From the NCBI GenBank assembly GCA_016788885.1, contig JAEURX010000016.1, positions 1 to 64,000 of the forward strand: a DNA stretch of 64,000 nucleotides, written 5' to 3'. The first letter of the stretch is position 1. Each line of letters starts with the position of its first letter. A program made the translations under genes and the position numbers. Source of the DNA: Nitrospira sp. GTDB lineage: Bacteria > Nitrospirota > Nitrospiria > Nitrospirales > Nitrospiraceae. Under the pieces are notes generated by a model, which saw nothing but the letters and a program-made list of their open reading frames with translations, ran no database searches and had not been told where the DNA came from. Positions 1 through 9,619 of this stretch are shown piece by piece.

Positions 1-1
1 C

Positions 2-1093
2 CTGATCATCAAGTTGCGGCATATCGGGGATGTGCTGTTGTCGACGCCGGTGTTGCGCACGTTGAGAGAGGCCTTTCCCGCCGCGCAGCTGACGATGTTG
101 GTCAATCGCGGGACGGAAGGGGTGCTGGCGCATAATGCGGATGTGAACGACGTGCTGTGCCTTGAAAAAGGGGCATGGGCTGACCAGTGCAAGTTCGTCT
201 ATCGCCTTCGTGAGCGGGGATTCGATTGCGTGATCGACCTGACCGATGGGGACCGTTCTGCCGTCATCAGTCTCGCGACCGGCGCGCCCCTCCGGATCGG
301 TTTTAACGCGGAGCATCGCTGGCGTGGTTTGTTGTACAGCAAGGTGGCGAAACCGCGCCCCGTCGATCAGCACCGCGTGGAGTACGACCTGTGCGCCCTG
401 AGGGCGCTGGGCCTCGATCCCAAACCGGGGATGCCGTCGGTCTCGGTTTCCGGGTCGGAGGAGCAGATGGTGGACCGATGGTTGAAGGAACAGGGGCTGA
501 CCGGAGACCATTGCCCGCCGCTGGTGCTGGTGCAACCGGGCGCACGGTATTCGTTGAAAGTCTGGCCGCCTGAACGGTTTGCTCAGCTGAGTGACCGCCT
601 CGTGGAACGGTTCCATTGCCGGATTTTGCTGGGTGGTGATCAACGGGAGCGTGAGGTCGCCGAGCAGGTCGCCCGAAAAACGCATTGCGCGCCGATTGTG
701 GTGGCCGGGAAATTTTCCCTACTGCAGTATGCCGCGTTGGTGAAACGGTGCGCCTTGTTCGTGGGAAACGACGGCGGCGCCATGCATATTGCCGCGACAG
801 TGGGCACGCCGGTGGTCGCGCTGTTTGGTCCGACCTATCCGGAGCGGTGGGGACCGCGTGGCGGCCTGACGCAGGTGATGTATAAAGGTCTGGATTGCCG
901 GGCCTGTTACCATCCCAGCTGCTTGCGCGGGGACGACAGTTGCATGCGCCAGATAAGTGTAGACGAGGTCTATGAGGCCGCGAGCCGTATGCTGGCAGGA
1001 GGAAGGGGATCGTCGTCAGAGTTGATCGGTACAGTCGACTCCGGGTCGGGCGACCAAGAAGAGAGCATCGACATTGATGGCAACACAAGATGA
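2..1093 (+). CDS. GT9 heptosyltransferase-family protein, 5' end outside window
   Basis: Glycosyltransferase family 9 (ADP-heptose:LPS heptosyltransferase type), acting on the cytoplasmic face of the inner membrane in LPS core synthesis. The reading frame is open from base 2 and starts with LIIKLRHIGDVLLSTPVLR, the usual beginning of this family just after the initiator Met, so only a few residues are missing; the internal TTG at 14 is not a believable start. The second Rossmann half has VLVQPGARYSLKVWPPERF and VGNDGGAMHIAATVGTPVVA followed by ALFGPT, which form the nucleotide-sugar site, and a Cys-rich CRACYHPSC segment typical of RfaQ-like members. The stop overlaps the next start (ATGA, 1090-1093). 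Family is clear; the exact acceptor is not known. Confidence 0.88.
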   Translation: MIIKLRHIGDVLLSTPVLRTLREAFPAAQLTMLVNRGTEGVLAHNADVNDVLCLEKGAWADQCKFVYRLRERGFDCVIDLTDGDRSAVISLATGAPLRIGFNAEHRWRGLLYSKVAKPRPVDQHRVEYDLCALRALGLDPKPGMPSVSVSGSEEQMVDRWLKEQGLTGDHCPPLVLVQPGARYSLKVWPPERFAQLSDRLVERFHCRILLGGDQREREVAEQVARKTHCAPIVVAGKFSLLQYAALVKRCALFVGNDGGAMHIAATVGTPVVALFGPTYPERWGPRGGLTQVMYKGLDCRACYHPSCLRGDDSCMRQISVDEVYEAASRMLAGGRGSSSELIGTVDSGSGDQEESIDIDGNTR

Positions 1094-2163
1094 AGATCCT
1101 GTACCTCACGGATGCCGAGCGCGATTATTTGGCTGATCAGATCTATGACGGGCTCTGCGCCGTGCTCGGCCGTGATTGCGTGATCGATTTTCCCCGTAAG
1201 GAGCTCTATCACCGGGCGTCGTCGACACAAGCGGGTTCCGCTTCCGACGCGGACCTAACCGTTGATCGCGTCGCGACCCTCATTCACGAAGGGATCATCG
1301 ATTTGGTAGTCGTGTCGTCTCCGCGGGCCGGGGCGGTCAGGGCCTGTCTGGAACTCGCCAGGCTCGAGTCCCTGCCGCCTGTCGTCTTTCTGGATGGGGA
1401 AGACGACCGACACATCCGTGACGATTTGGCGCGATCGTTGCGCGCAGGACTGTATTTCAAACGGGAGTTTCCGCTGAATGCAGCGGCTGCCGGTTCGAGA
1501 GGGCGGTGGTCGGACGACGCGGCGCCGTTGTCAGGCTCGGCGACTCGACTGTACCCCTTACCCTTTTCCGTCACAACAGCCGAACTTGAACCGCTTCCCA
1601 CGGCTGCTAGGGACGTGGACGTCTCTTTCGTGGGGCGGGCATCCCATAGAAAACGGGTTCGCGCAGTGAAGTTGCTGACGGGGGCCTCTGATATTCGCTT
1701 CGAGGGAGGCCTTTATGCCGAGCCTACGGATCGAAGTTCAAAACTGACGGATTCGTGGTTCGGCATCATGGCTGCCAAGCTGCGAGGCGACCCGCCGGGG
1801 CAGGGATCGAGTGAGAAGTTGGGCCGCGAGTCGTACCGCTTGTTGTTGGCCCGGTCCAAGACGGCGCTCTCGATACGGGGAGGCGGGTACGATACTCTTC
1901 GTTATTGGGAGATTGCGGCTTCGAAAACGCCCCTGATTGCGGAAGCGCCGGACATTGTGATCCCCCATAATTTCGAACATGGGGTACATGCCATCTTTTG
2001 CCGCCCGGATTTGGCGGATCTCGTCGAATGGGTTCGACGTCTTCGCGACGACGAAGACGTACGGAATGGTTTGGCCGAAGCAGCCTATGCGCATGTCTTG
2101 GCCCATCACACATCGGCCGCTCGAGCCATGTACATGCTGGATTTGTGTAAACAAATGCTTTAG
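1090..2163 (+). CDS. CgeB-like glycosyltransferase (putative)
   Basis: A 357-residue cytosolic protein whose C-terminal third resembles the Glyco_trans_1_2/CgeB type of glycosyltransferase: SKTALSIRGGGYDTLRYWEI, then EAPDIVIPHNFEHG and a region like the donor-site helix (DLADLVEWVRRLRDDEDVR). The N-terminal half has a Rossmann-like start MKILYLTDAERDYLADQIYD. It starts inside the stop of the heptosyltransferase gene (ATGA overlap) and is followed 9 bases later by a GT2, so it is almost certainly translated from the same messenger and works on the same LPS or surface glycan. Donor and acceptor cannot be told from sequence. Confidence 0.65.
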   Translation: MKILYLTDAERDYLADQIYDGLCAVLGRDCVIDFPRKELYHRASSTQAGSASDADLTVDRVATLIHEGIIDLVVVSSPRAGAVRACLELARLESLPPVVFLDGEDDRHIRDDLARSLRAGLYFKREFPLNAAAAGSRGRWSDDAAPLSGSATRLYPLPFSVTTAELEPLPTAARDVDVSFVGRASHRKRVRAVKLLTGASDIRFEGGLYAEPTDRSSKLTDSWFGIMAAKLRGDPPGQGSSEKLGRESYRLLLARSKTALSIRGGGYDTLRYWEIAASKTPLIAEAPDIVIPHNFEHGVHAIFCRPDLADLVEWVRRLRDDEDVRNGLAEAAYAHVLAHHTSAARAMYMLDLCKQML

Positions 2164-2172
2164 AGGTTTCTC

Positions 2173-2991
2173 GTGACATCGGTAAGTGTAGTGATTGCGC
2201 TCTACAACCAGCTGGACTTCACGCGGCAGTGCATTGAGACGCTCAAGCGGCATTCTCCCGACAGTGTTGAGTTGATCCTCATCGACAACGGGTCGGTCGA
2301 CGGCACGGTCGACTATCTTCGCACGGTGAACGCCACGACGATTCTGAATCCGACCAACCTCGGCTGTGCCAAGGCCTGGAACCAGGGCATCCGAGCCAGT
2401 CATGGGGCGGTGATCGGGATCCTCAACAACGACATCTTGGTAACGCCGGGATGGCTGGACGCCTTGCTCACGTTCATGGAGAAGCAGGGGCTGGGCATCG
2501 GGTGCCCCGCTGCGCGGGAAGGGCTCCTCGATTACGATCTGCCGGCCTACGCCAAGCTGTTTACCACTGCCTGCGCAGAGGCGGTGCGGTATGAACTGTA
2601 TGCGCCTTGTATGTTGATCCGCCGGGAAGTGTTCGACCGGGTTGGGCTTTTCGATGAAGGGTTCGAATACGGCGGCTGTGAAGACACAGACTTCCTGTGG
2701 CGCACCAAGGCGGCGGGTTTTTCCGTCGCGATGACCGGGTCGGCGTTCATTCATCATTTTTCGAAAGTGACACAAGATGCCGTAACGCGGCTCGAGACAA
2801 ACCAATACTGGAACCACAATATGGCGCACTTTACCCGCAAGTGGGGACGTACCATCCGAGGGAACTGGTTCCAGCGTCGCTGGACTGACATCAGAAATAA
2901 ATGGGTCCGGCGATCAGAGTTGCGGCGATTTCGCCATATGCTGGTCGAAAAGCTGCCTCCGACCGGCACGGCTCGGGCGCACGGCTCGTGA
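2173..2991 (+). CDS. GT2 family glycosyltransferase
   Basis: Inverting GT-A glycosyltransferase of 272 residues. The start TSVSVVIALYNQLDFTRQCI and ELILIDNGSVDGTVDYL give the family signature; LNNDILVTPGWLDALL supplies the DxD-like metal/nucleotide site (here NND), and DEGFEYGGCEDTDFLWR is the ED acceptor/catalytic-base motif of rhamnosyltransferase-like GT2 proteins. Start is GTG at 2173, nine bases after the previous stop. It lies just upstream of dTDP-rhamnose genes, which fits a rhamnosyltransferase, but that is inference from position and the ED motif. Confidence 0.88.
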   Translation: MTSVSVVIALYNQLDFTRQCIETLKRHSPDSVELILIDNGSVDGTVDYLRTVNATTILNPTNLGCAKAWNQGIRASHGAVIGILNNDILVTPGWLDALLTFMEKQGLGIGCPAAREGLLDYDLPAYAKLFTTACAEAVRYELYAPCMLIRREVFDRVGLFDEGFEYGGCEDTDFLWRTKAAGFSVAMTGSAFIHHFSKVTQDAVTRLETNQYWNHNMAHFTRKWGRTIRGNWFQRRWTDIRNKWVRRSELRRFRHMLVEKLPPTGTARAHGS

Positions 2992-3042
2992 GCAGCCGAC
3001 CAGGTTGGGTCCGTGCATCGGTGGAAGCCGCAAGGACTACGC

Positions 3043-4125
3043 ATGAAGATCGTCATCGCCGCCTGGCACCTGAAAAATTTCAACGTGGGAATCGGACGCT
3101 ATGCCCGTGAATTGATCGAGGCCCTGGGGCGGGTCGATCACACCAATCACTACGACATTTTGCTGCCCCAGGCCGATCATCCGTTTACGGCGCATCCCAA
3201 TATGCGGTATCGCGTGATCCGGTTTCCGCTGTTTCGCCGGCGATTTTGGGAACAGGTCGCGCCGTTGCTGGTCGGCTCCTACGATGTGCTGCATTTTCCC
3301 TATGATTCCTGTGTGGTCTGGAAGCGCGGGAAATTTGTCGCGACCATTCACGATGTCAAACCGTTGTTGTTCCCGGAACTCCGCCCTCGTGCCAATCTCA
3401 ATAGTCGCATCGAAGACTGGCTGGTGGGGAATCGTTGGCAGACGATCGACCAGGTGATCACGGTCTCGGAGCATTCCCGGCGTGATCTATTGGCGCATGT
3501 GCCGCTTCGTCCGGACCAGGTGAGCGTGACGCCGCTGGGCCTCGACGCGGAGCGATTCCGACCGGCTCAACAGCGGCATGGGGGAAGGCCTTACGTATTC
3601 TGTGTCGCCGGATCTGATCCGACCAAGAATGTCGGCGTGCTCGTCGAAGCCTTCGCGACACTTCCCCTCGACTTACGCAACAAGTTCGATGTGGTCCTGG
3701 CGGGTGATGTCTGCAAACGCGAGGATATCCGTGCTGCAATTGAGCGGCGTGGGCTGAGTGCGCAGGCGAAGCTGGTCAGCCTCCTGTCCGACGCCGAACT
3801 CGTGACCTATTATCAGCAGGCGACGGTGTTCGTGTTTCCTTCCCTGTACGAGGGATTCGGCTTGCCCGTGCTGGAGGCGATGGGTTGTGGGTGCCCGGTG
3901 ATCTGCTCGAACGCGGCATCACTCCCGGAGGTGGCCGGTGAGGCTGCGGTGCTGGTCGATCCACGCCGACCCGACCAATTGGCGGAGGAACTGACCAGGG
4001 TGCTGGGATCGGCCGCCCTCCAATCCACCATGCGTGCTCGTGGGTTGGCCAAGGCGCAGGAATTTGTGTGGGAACGTACGGCGAGACAAACGGTTGCGGT
4101 CTACGAACGGACGGTCGGCCGGTGA
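3043..4125 (+). CDS. GT4 family glycosyltransferase
   Basis: Retaining GT-B glycosyltransferase (group 1), about 360 residues. The N-terminal domain begins [20 protein letters not shown], with the glycine-rich acceptor loop; the C-terminal domain has [20 protein letters not shown] with the E-x7-E donor-site motif, and later [17 protein letters not shown] use ATG 3043 rather than the in-frame GTG 3013 because AAGGA at 3032-3036 sits six bases before it and the family starts with this MKIVI strand. The gene is followed by 147 bases before rmlA. Substrate not identifiable. Confidence 0.87.
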   Translation: MKIVIAAWHLKNFNVGIGRYARELIEALGRVDHTNHYDILLPQADHPFTAHPNMRYRVIRFPLFRRRFWEQVAPLLVGSYDVLHFPYDSCVVWKRGKFVATIHDVKPLLFPELRPRANLNSRIEDWLVGNRWQTIDQVITVSEHSRRDLLAHVPLRPDQVSVTPLGLDAERFRPAQQRHGGRPYVFCVAGSDPTKNVGVLVEAFATLPLDLRNKFDVVLAGDVCKREDIRAAIERRGLSAQAKLVSLLSDAELVTYYQQATVFVFPSLYEGFGLPVLEAMGCGCPVICSNAASLPEVAGEAAVLVDPRRPDQLAEELTRVLGSAALQSTMRARGLAKAQEFVWERTARQTVAVYERTVGR

Positions 4126-4272
4126 TGCCAGCCCCGACGACATCCACGAATTTTCTGGTCTGAACCGAGGGCGAGACGGTACGATTCCACTCATGGATGA
4201 GACTTGTCCGAGCCACGGATATCGCACGCGTGGCTTGGCTGATCCGAGGATCCTGTTGCCGAGGGAGGAAGC

Positions 4273-5007
4273 ATGAAAGGTGTCGTACTCGCCGGTGGTC
4301 TCGGGTCACGATTGCTGCCACTCACTAAAGTGACCAACAAACATTTGTTGCCTGTCTACAACAAGCCGATGATTTATTACCCGATCCAAACGCTCGTGAA
4401 TGCCGGCATCACGGAAATTATGTTGGTGACGGGCGGCAACAGCGCCGGTGATTTCCTGAAATTGCTGGGGAACGGCCGGGATTTCGGTTTGAAGCATCTC
4501 AGCTATACCTACCAGCAGGGCGAGGGCGGAATCGCCGATGCATTGCGGCTGGCGGAACATTTTGCCGATGATGGTCCGCTCTGCGTCGTGCTGGGAGACA
4601 ATTTGATTCAAGGTAACATTGCCAAGGCCGCAGAGGCGTTTCGGATGCAGAAAAAGGGCGCGAAGATTCTGCTGAAGGAAGTGAAGGATCCTCAGCGATT
4701 CGGTGTGCCCCATCTTGAGGGAAACCGGGTGTTGAGTATCGAAGAAAAACCTGCCCATCCTCGCTCCTCCTATGCGGTGACCGGCATTTATTTTTACGAT
4801 AGCCGCGTGTTTGAGATTACCCGGACGCTGACGCCGTCGGGGCGCGGCGAACTGGAGATTACCGACGTCAATAACGCGTACATTGCCTCCGGAGAGTTGA
4901 CGTGGGATGTGCTCGACGGGTGGTGGACGGATGCCGGCACGATAGAATCGCTCCTCGCCGCCAACCAGCTTGTCGCACAGACCGGGGCAAACAGGATGGA
5001 GTTGTAA
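4273..5007 (+). CDS. rmlA: Glucose-1-phosphate thymidylyltransferase (short form)
   Basis: Makes dTDP-glucose from dTTP and glucose-1-phosphate, the first step to dTDP-rhamnose and other dTDP-6-deoxy sugars. MKGVVLAGGLGSRLLPLTKV is the nucleotide-binding and catalytic signature, with NKHLLPVYNKPMIYYPIQTL and the metal/substrate Asp in CVVLGDNLIQGN and later WTDAGTIESLLAAN. At 244 residues it is the short type, lacking the C-terminal extension of enterobacterial RmlA (about 290). A strong GGGAGGAA at 4262-4269 precedes the ATG. rmlB follows with no gap (TAA at 5005-5007, ATG at 5008). Confidence 0.9.
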   Translation: MKGVVLAGGLGSRLLPLTKVTNKHLLPVYNKPMIYYPIQTLVNAGITEIMLVTGGNSAGDFLKLLGNGRDFGLKHLSYTYQQGEGGIADALRLAEHFADDGPLCVVLGDNLIQGNIAKAAEAFRMQKKGAKILLKEVKDPQRFGVPHLEGNRVLSIEEKPAHPRSSYAVTGIYFYDSRVFEITRTLTPSGRGELEITDVNNAYIASGELTWDVLDGWWTDAGTIESLLAANQLVAQTGANRMEL

Positions 5008-6039
5008 ATGCGCATACTCGTCACGGGAGGCGCCGGGTTCATCGGGTCGCATCTGGTGCGCCGATTGATCCAGAGCGGTCGCCATTCGGTCGTGAACCTC
5101 GACGCGCTGAAGTATTCCGGCAACCTGGAAAATCTTGCGGATCTAGCCGACCATCCTCAGTATCGTTTCGTCCATGCCGACATCGGAGATCAGCAGGCCG
5201 TGCATGCTGCGTTGGTGGAGCATCGTATCGAGGGCATCATCAATTGTGCGGCGGAAACGCATGTCGATCGATCGATTCTCGATCCCGGGGCATTCGCCCG
5301 CACCGACGTGGTCGGCACGGGTATTTTGCTGGAAGAAGCCCGCCAGCTCGGCCTACACCGATTCTTGCAAGTCAGCACCGATGAGGTGTACGGCAGCGTC
5401 GAGCAGGGGAGTTCGACGGAGAGCGACCGGTTGGAACCGCGCAGCCCCTATTCGGCCAGCAAGGCCGGCGGGGATTTGCTCGTCCTGAGTTATTGGACGA
5501 CCTACCGATTTCCCGTTGTCATCACCCGTGGCAGTAATACCTACGGCCCGAATCAGTATCCTGAAAAATTCATTCCGCTGTTTGCCACGAATGCGATCGA
5601 TGGAGAGCCGCTTCCGCTCTACGGGGATGGCAAACAATGCCGGGATTGGCTGTCGGTCTACGATCATGCGGCCGGGATTCAGCATGTCTTCGAGCAGGGC
5701 GAGCCGGGAACCGTCTACAATGTCGGCGGTGGAAACGAGCGCGAAAATATCACGGTCGCCGAACAGATCGTGACGGCGCTCGGAACGCCTCGCTCGCTGA
5801 TTCGGTTCGTTCAGGACCGCCCGGGGCACGATCGTCGCTACTCGATCGATTGCAGCCGCCTGCGGGCCCTGGGATGGTCGCCGCAAGTGCCATTTGAAGC
5901 AGGGTTGAAGCAGACAGTCGAGTGGTATCGGACGCACGAGCAGTGGTGGCGAAAGATCAAGAGCGGTGAGTTCAAGGAGTACTATCGCCGGCAGTATGAG
6001 AAGCGTCTCGAGAAGGGCACATCGTGCGCATCGTCGTGA
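5008..6039 (+). CDS. rmlB: dTDP-glucose 4,6-dehydratase
   Basis: Extended short-chain dehydrogenase that converts dTDP-glucose to dTDP-4-keto-6-deoxyglucose using bound NAD+. RILVTGGAGFIGSHLVRRL binds NAD; the active site shows STDEVYGS (Thr-Asp-Glu triad of true RmlB) and YSASKAGGD (YxxxK); SNTYGPNQYPEKFIPLF and GDGKQCRDWLSVYDH complete the family pattern. 343 residues, usual length. It starts directly after rmlA and overlaps rmlD by 16 bases, so the three genes are coupled. Confidence 0.93.
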   Translation: MRILVTGGAGFIGSHLVRRLIQSGRHSVVNLDALKYSGNLENLADLADHPQYRFVHADIGDQQAVHAALVEHRIEGIINCAAETHVDRSILDPGAFARTDVVGTGILLEEARQLGLHRFLQVSTDEVYGSVEQGSSTESDRLEPRSPYSASKAGGDLLVLSYWTTYRFPVVITRGSNTYGPNQYPEKFIPLFATNAIDGEPLPLYGDGKQCRDWLSVYDHAAGIQHVFEQGEPGTVYNVGGGNERENITVAEQIVTALGTPRSLIRFVQDRPGHDRRYSIDCSRLRALGWSPQVPFEAGLKQTVEWYRTHEQWWRKIKSGEFKEYYRRQYEKRLEKGTSCASS

Positions 6040-6881
6040 CCGGCGCTCAAGGGCAACTGGGGACGGATCTTCGACGGGTGCTGCAGCAGCATCAGGTGAC
6101 CGGGCTCGACCTTCCCGATTTTGACCTGACGCGTCAGGACTGCAGCAAGGCCATTGTTGATGCGGCGCCCGAGATCGTGATTCATGCCGGCGCGCATACG
6201 GATGTGGATGGCGCGGAACGTGCCCCGGCTCTGGCGATGGCCGTCAACGCTGACGGCACCGAGCGTGTCGCCCGCGCGGCGGCGCAGGCCGGCGCGAGAT
6301 TGATCTATGTCTCGACCGACTATGTGTTTGACGGCACGGGAACACGTCCCTATCTGGAAACCGATTCGACCAATCCCGCCAGTGCGTATGGTGCGTCCAA
6401 ATGCGCAGGCGAGCAGCGGGCCCTCTCCTGTTGCGAGAATACGCTCGTGGTCAGGACGGCATGGCTCTATGGGCTGCAGGGGAAGAACTTCGTGAAGACC
6501 ATTCTCCAGCTGGCGGCCGAGCGTCCATCCCTGCGTGTGGTGGCGGACCAGCGAGGCTGTCCGACCTATGCAGAAGACTTGGCTGGGATGATCAGCAAGC
6601 TGGTGGCGCATCCGGCGCGGGGCATTCTGCATGTGACGAATGACGGCCACTGCACCTGGCACGAATTCGCCACGGAGATCGTGAGATTGGCGGGGTACCG
6701 AGTGCCGGTTGAGCCGATTACCACGGCGGACATGCCCAGGCCGGCCAAACGTCCGGCCTATTCGGTGCTGTCGGCGGAACGGCTTCACCAACTCGGGTTC
6801 ACGATGCCATCCTGGCAGGATGGGCTGCAGCGATTCATGCACGCGCTGTCGGCCACTTCTCCACTTCCTTCGCGCGCCTAG
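6024..6881 (+). CDS. rmlD: dTDP-4-dehydrorhamnose reductase
   Basis: NAD(P)H-dependent reductase giving dTDP-L-rhamnose, the last step of the pathway. The N-terminal VVTGAQGQLGTDLRRVL binds the cofactor; STDYVFDGTGTRPYLE and YGASKCAGE carry the Thr-Tyr-Lys catalytic group; GNFVKT-like and ADQRGCPTYAEDLA segments match RmlD. Start is GTG 6024 with GAAGGG at 6012-6017, inside the end of rmlB. No rmlC (3,5-epimerase) is present anywhere in the window, so its substrate must come from an epimerase encoded elsewhere. Last gene before a 531-base gap. Confidence 0.92.
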   Translation: MRIVVTGAQGQLGTDLRRVLQQHQVTGLDLPDFDLTRQDCSKAIVDAAPEIVIHAGAHTDVDGAERAPALAMAVNADGTERVARAAAQAGARLIYVSTDYVFDGTGTRPYLETDSTNPASAYGASKCAGEQRALSCCENTLVVRTAWLYGLQGKNFVKTILQLAAERPSLRVVADQRGCPTYAEDLAGMISKLVAHPARGILHVTNDGHCTWHEFATEIVRLAGYRVPVEPITTADMPRPAKRPAYSVLSAERLHQLGFTMPSWQDGLQRFMHALSATSPLPSRA

Positions 6882-7412
6882 TTGCACCCCTTCTTCTCAT
6901 CTCTCTGCCCGCTGACGGTCGCGGGTGTTTCTGTCCGACACATTTCTTGTGCAACCCCTGTCTTTTCTCTATACTGCGATTCCACTGTGTTTTTGAAGAG
7001 CTCCTATCACTGATGCCTTGCGGCCTGGTCCGGCGCGCTTGAACCTATACTGCCCGCTCTCCGGACCGGCGAACGACTGGTCACTATTTCCTGCGAGCGT
7101 GTCAGGGTTCCGCAACGTCTAGCGTTTCTGTGTGCAGGACAAGAATCGCGCCACCAGGGCTGATTGTAAATTGGCCCATGGCTATGCCTCGTTCTGGCGG
7201 TTCAACGTCATGCACTGCCTGGCATCTGATGGTGACGAATTCTCAGCGCCTGCTTTGGACCATCGAAGTGAGATGGATGAGGTTTGAGAGGCCTGCTGCT
7301 TGACAGAAGGTCATAGATCCATCACAAGTGAATCCTCGTTGTCTGAGAATGCGGAGGCGGTGGGTATGAGTCACTTCAATAAGGTGCTGACGGAGATTGG
7401 AGTGTGTGCTAA
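6882..7412. other. 531-base intergenic region between rmlD and gmd
   Basis: No convincing gene on either strand. It holds one good sigma70-like promoter (listed separately at 6947-6975) and a perfect TTGACA at 7300-7305 that has no recognisable -10 at 16-18 bases. The rest is ordinary sequence; no hairpin with a T-run was seen after rmlD. It most likely separates the rhamnose operon from the GDP-fucose operon. Confidence 0.6.
6947..6975 (+). promoter_or_regulatory. Putative sigma70 promoter
   Basis: TTGTGC at 6947-6952 and TATACT at 6970-6975 are separated by 17 bases. The -10 matches consensus at 5 of 6 and the -35 keeps the TTG. It faces gmd, about 440 bases upstream of its start, which would leave a long leader; it could also serve an unseen small RNA. 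Confidence 0.4.
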
Positions 7413-8426
7413 GTGAACGCCCTCATCACAGGAATTACCGGTCAAGATGGGTCATACCTCGCGGAGTTTCTCCTGGCGAAGGGATATGACGTCTACGGCG
7501 TGATCCGCCGATCCAGTTCTTTCAACACTGCGCGGATCGATGGGATTTATCAAGATCCGCACACGTCAGGGGCCAAGCTGCACCTGGTCTATGGGGACCT
7601 CAATGATGCCAGCTCGCTCAACAGAATCATCCGAACGGTTCGACCTGACGAAATATACAATCTGGGGGCGCAGAGTCACGTGCGAGTCAGTTTCGATATT
7701 CCTGAGTACACCGCTGAAATCACGGCTCTGGGCACCGTGAGATTGCTGGAAGCCATTCGGGAGTCGGGACTACGCCCTAAATTTTATCAGGCGTCGTCGA
7801 GTGAGATGTTCGGTAAAGTGCAGGACGTGCCTCAACGGGAAACCACGCCGTTTTACCCTCGCAGCCCGTACGGCGCTGCAAAAGTCTATGCGCACTGGAT
7901 TACGGTCAATTACCGGGAAGCCTATAATCTCTTCGCCTGTAGCGGCATTCTATTCAATCATGAATCGCCGCGGCGGGGGGAAACCTTCGTGACCCGGAAG
8001 ATCACCAAAGCCGCTGCGCGGATCAAGCTGGGATTGCAGCAGGACCTGTTTCTCGGGAATCTGGATGCGAAGCGAGATTGGGGGTACGCCGGGGACTATG
8101 TCGAAGCGATGTGGCTCATGCTGCAGCAGGAACAGCCTGATGATTATGTCGTGGCGACCGGGGAGACGCACACGGTCCGCGAGTTTCTCGAGGTGGCATT
8201 CGGCCATCTGGACCTGGACTGGCAGCGATATGTGAAGATCGATCCACGTTATTTTCGTCCCACGGAGGTCGATCTGCTGATCGGCGACCCGTCGAAAGCG
8301 CGACGACAACTCGGATGGAAGCCGACCGTAGGTTTCCATCAATTGGCGGTGATGATGGTCGAAGCGGATGTCGAGGCCGAGCGACTGAAGCTGCAGGGGA
8401 CTGCATCTAGAGGGGGCCTAGGATGA
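7413..8426 (+). CDS. gmd: GDP-mannose 4,6-dehydratase
   Basis: Converts GDP-D-mannose to GDP-4-keto-6-deoxymannose, NADP-dependent, the first step of GDP-L-fucose synthesis. [19 protein letters not shown] is the cofactor loop; SSSEMFGKV carries the Ser/Thr-Glu pair, YGAAKVYAH the Yxxx[19 protein letters not shown] is diagnostic of Gmd. 337 residues, normal. Start is GTG 7413, preceded by GGAG at 7399-7402. GDP-mannose would come from manC and the phosphomannomutase at 46.6-49.5 kb. Ends in an ATGA overlap with fcl. Confidence 0.94.
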   Translation: MNALITGITGQDGSYLAEFLLAKGYDVYGVIRRSSSFNTARIDGIYQDPHTSGAKLHLVYGDLNDASSLNRIIRTVRPDEIYNLGAQSHVRVSFDIPEYTAEITALGTVRLLEAIRESGLRPKFYQASSSEMFGKVQDVPQRETTPFYPRSPYGAAKVYAHWITVNYREAYNLFACSGILFNHESPRRGETFVTRKITKAAARIKLGLQQDLFLGNLDAKRDWGYAGDYVEAMWLMLQQEQPDDYVVATGETHTVREFLEVAFGHLDLDWQRYVKIDPRYFRPTEVDLLIGDPSKARRQLGWKPTVGFHQLAVMMVEADVEAERLKLQGTASRGGLG

Positions 8427-9382
8427 TGGAAAAGACAGCGCGTATTTTTATTGCCGGCCACCGGGGGATGGTGGGTTCGGCAATTGTACGGGCGCTCATG
8501 GCCCGTGGGTATGACAAGCTGATTGTCCGTACCAGCAAGGAATTGGATCTGCGCGACCACGCGTGTGTGGCCGCATTTTTTGCGGAGGTCAAACCCGAGT
8601 ATGTCTTCCTCGCCGCTGCCAAGGTCGGCGGCATTCTGGCCAACAGCACACTGCCTGCGGAGTTTATTTACGACAACCTGGCGATTCAGACCAACGTCAT
8701 CCATCAGGCCTACCTCCACGGTGTGAAAAAGCTGCTCCTGCTGGGTTCCTCCTGTATCTATCCCCGTGATTCGCCGCAGCCGATGAAAGAGGAGTATCTG
8801 TTGACCGGTCCGCTCGAACCGACCAATGAGTGGTACGCAGTGGCGAAGATCGCCGGGATCAAGATGTGCCAGGCCTATCGGCGGCAATATGGGTGCGATT
8901 TCATTGCGGCGATGCCCACGAACCTGTATGGCCCGAACGACAATTTTGATTTGAATCATTCCCACGTCCTGGCGGCGTTGATTCGCCGGTTTCATGAGGC
9001 ACGCGAGCAGGACACTCCTCCCACGCTGTGGGGCTCCGGCACCCCGCGGCGGGAGTTTCTCCATGCGGATGATTGCGCAGAAGCCTGCCTCTTTTTGATG
9101 GACCGCTATTCCGACCCCCTGATCATGAACGTCGGCGCCGGGGAAGAGATTTCCATCGCTCAACTCGCGGTGTTGGTAGCAGAGGTGGTTGGCTATCACG
9201 GAGAGATACGCTGGGATCGCACCAAGCCCGATGGCATGCCGCGGAAGTTGATGGATTGCGGCCGAATGACCACCCTTGGCTGGACTCCCAGAATTGGGCT
9301 TCGGGAAGGTCTGAAAGATGCGTATCAGTGGTACGTCCAGCATGAGGCGGGACGCCGTGGCGGCACGTTGGGTGTGCAGTAG
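8423..9382 (+). CDS. fcl: GDP-L-fucose synthase
   Basis: Dual epimerase-reductase that turns GDP-4-keto-6-deoxymannose into GDP-L-fucose with [25 protein letters not shown] is the classic Fcl/WcaG start; [16 protein letters not shown] and [10 protein letters not shown] supply the catalytic Ser and Yxxx[20 protein letters not shown] is also diagnostic. 319 residues. The start ATG overlaps the gmd stop; a second ATG at 8426 is possible. Together with gmd it completes GDP-fucose synthesis from GDP-mannose. Confidence 0.94.
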   Translation: MMEKTARIFIAGHRGMVGSAIVRALMARGYDKLIVRTSKELDLRDHACVAAFFAEVKPEYVFLAAAKVGGILANSTLPAEFIYDNLAIQTNVIHQAYLHGVKKLLLLGSSCIYPRDSPQPMKEEYLLTGPLEPTNEWYAVAKIAGIKMCQAYRRQYGCDFIAAMPTNLYGPNDNFDLNHSHVLAALIRRFHEAREQDTPPTLWGSGTPRREFLHADDCAEACLFLMDRYSDPLIMNVGAGEEISIAQLAVLVAEVVGYHGEIRWDRTKPDGMPRKLMDCGRMTTLGWTPRIGLREGLKDAYQWYVQHEAGRRGGTLGVQ

Positions 9383-9619
9383 CGGCAGGTGCCAGGCCAT
9401 GTGCTTGTATAAGCAGTTGCTCCACAACGGTTAATGGTGTCACCCCTGTCGAGTCCTGGTTGGGGCCTTGAAGCACTCGACGGCCAGCCGCATGAGATCC
9501 TGAACTGCTGAACTCGAACATAATTCGGTGTCCGATGGTCAATCCACCGACAGCCACTCCAAGGGAGTTCCACGTCCTCCCGCAGGGACAGTCGGCCAGA
9601 CGCAGCAGTTCATTAAATT

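Noticed and set aside
303-1109. 268-codon minus-strand frame
   Set aside because: Antisense to the GT9 gene; Arg/Pro/Ser-rich composition, no motif.
1738-2829. 363-codon open frame on the minus strand
   Set aside because: Lies antisense to two good glycosyltransferase genes, has no family motif and spans their junction; typical chance frame in GC-rich coding DNA.
4306-5085. 259-codon minus-strand frame
   Set aside because: Exactly shadows rmlA; no ribosome site or family resemblance.
7300-7328. Perfect TTGACA as promoter for gmd
   Set aside because: No -10-like hexamer at 16-18 bases; kept only as a note in the gap entry.
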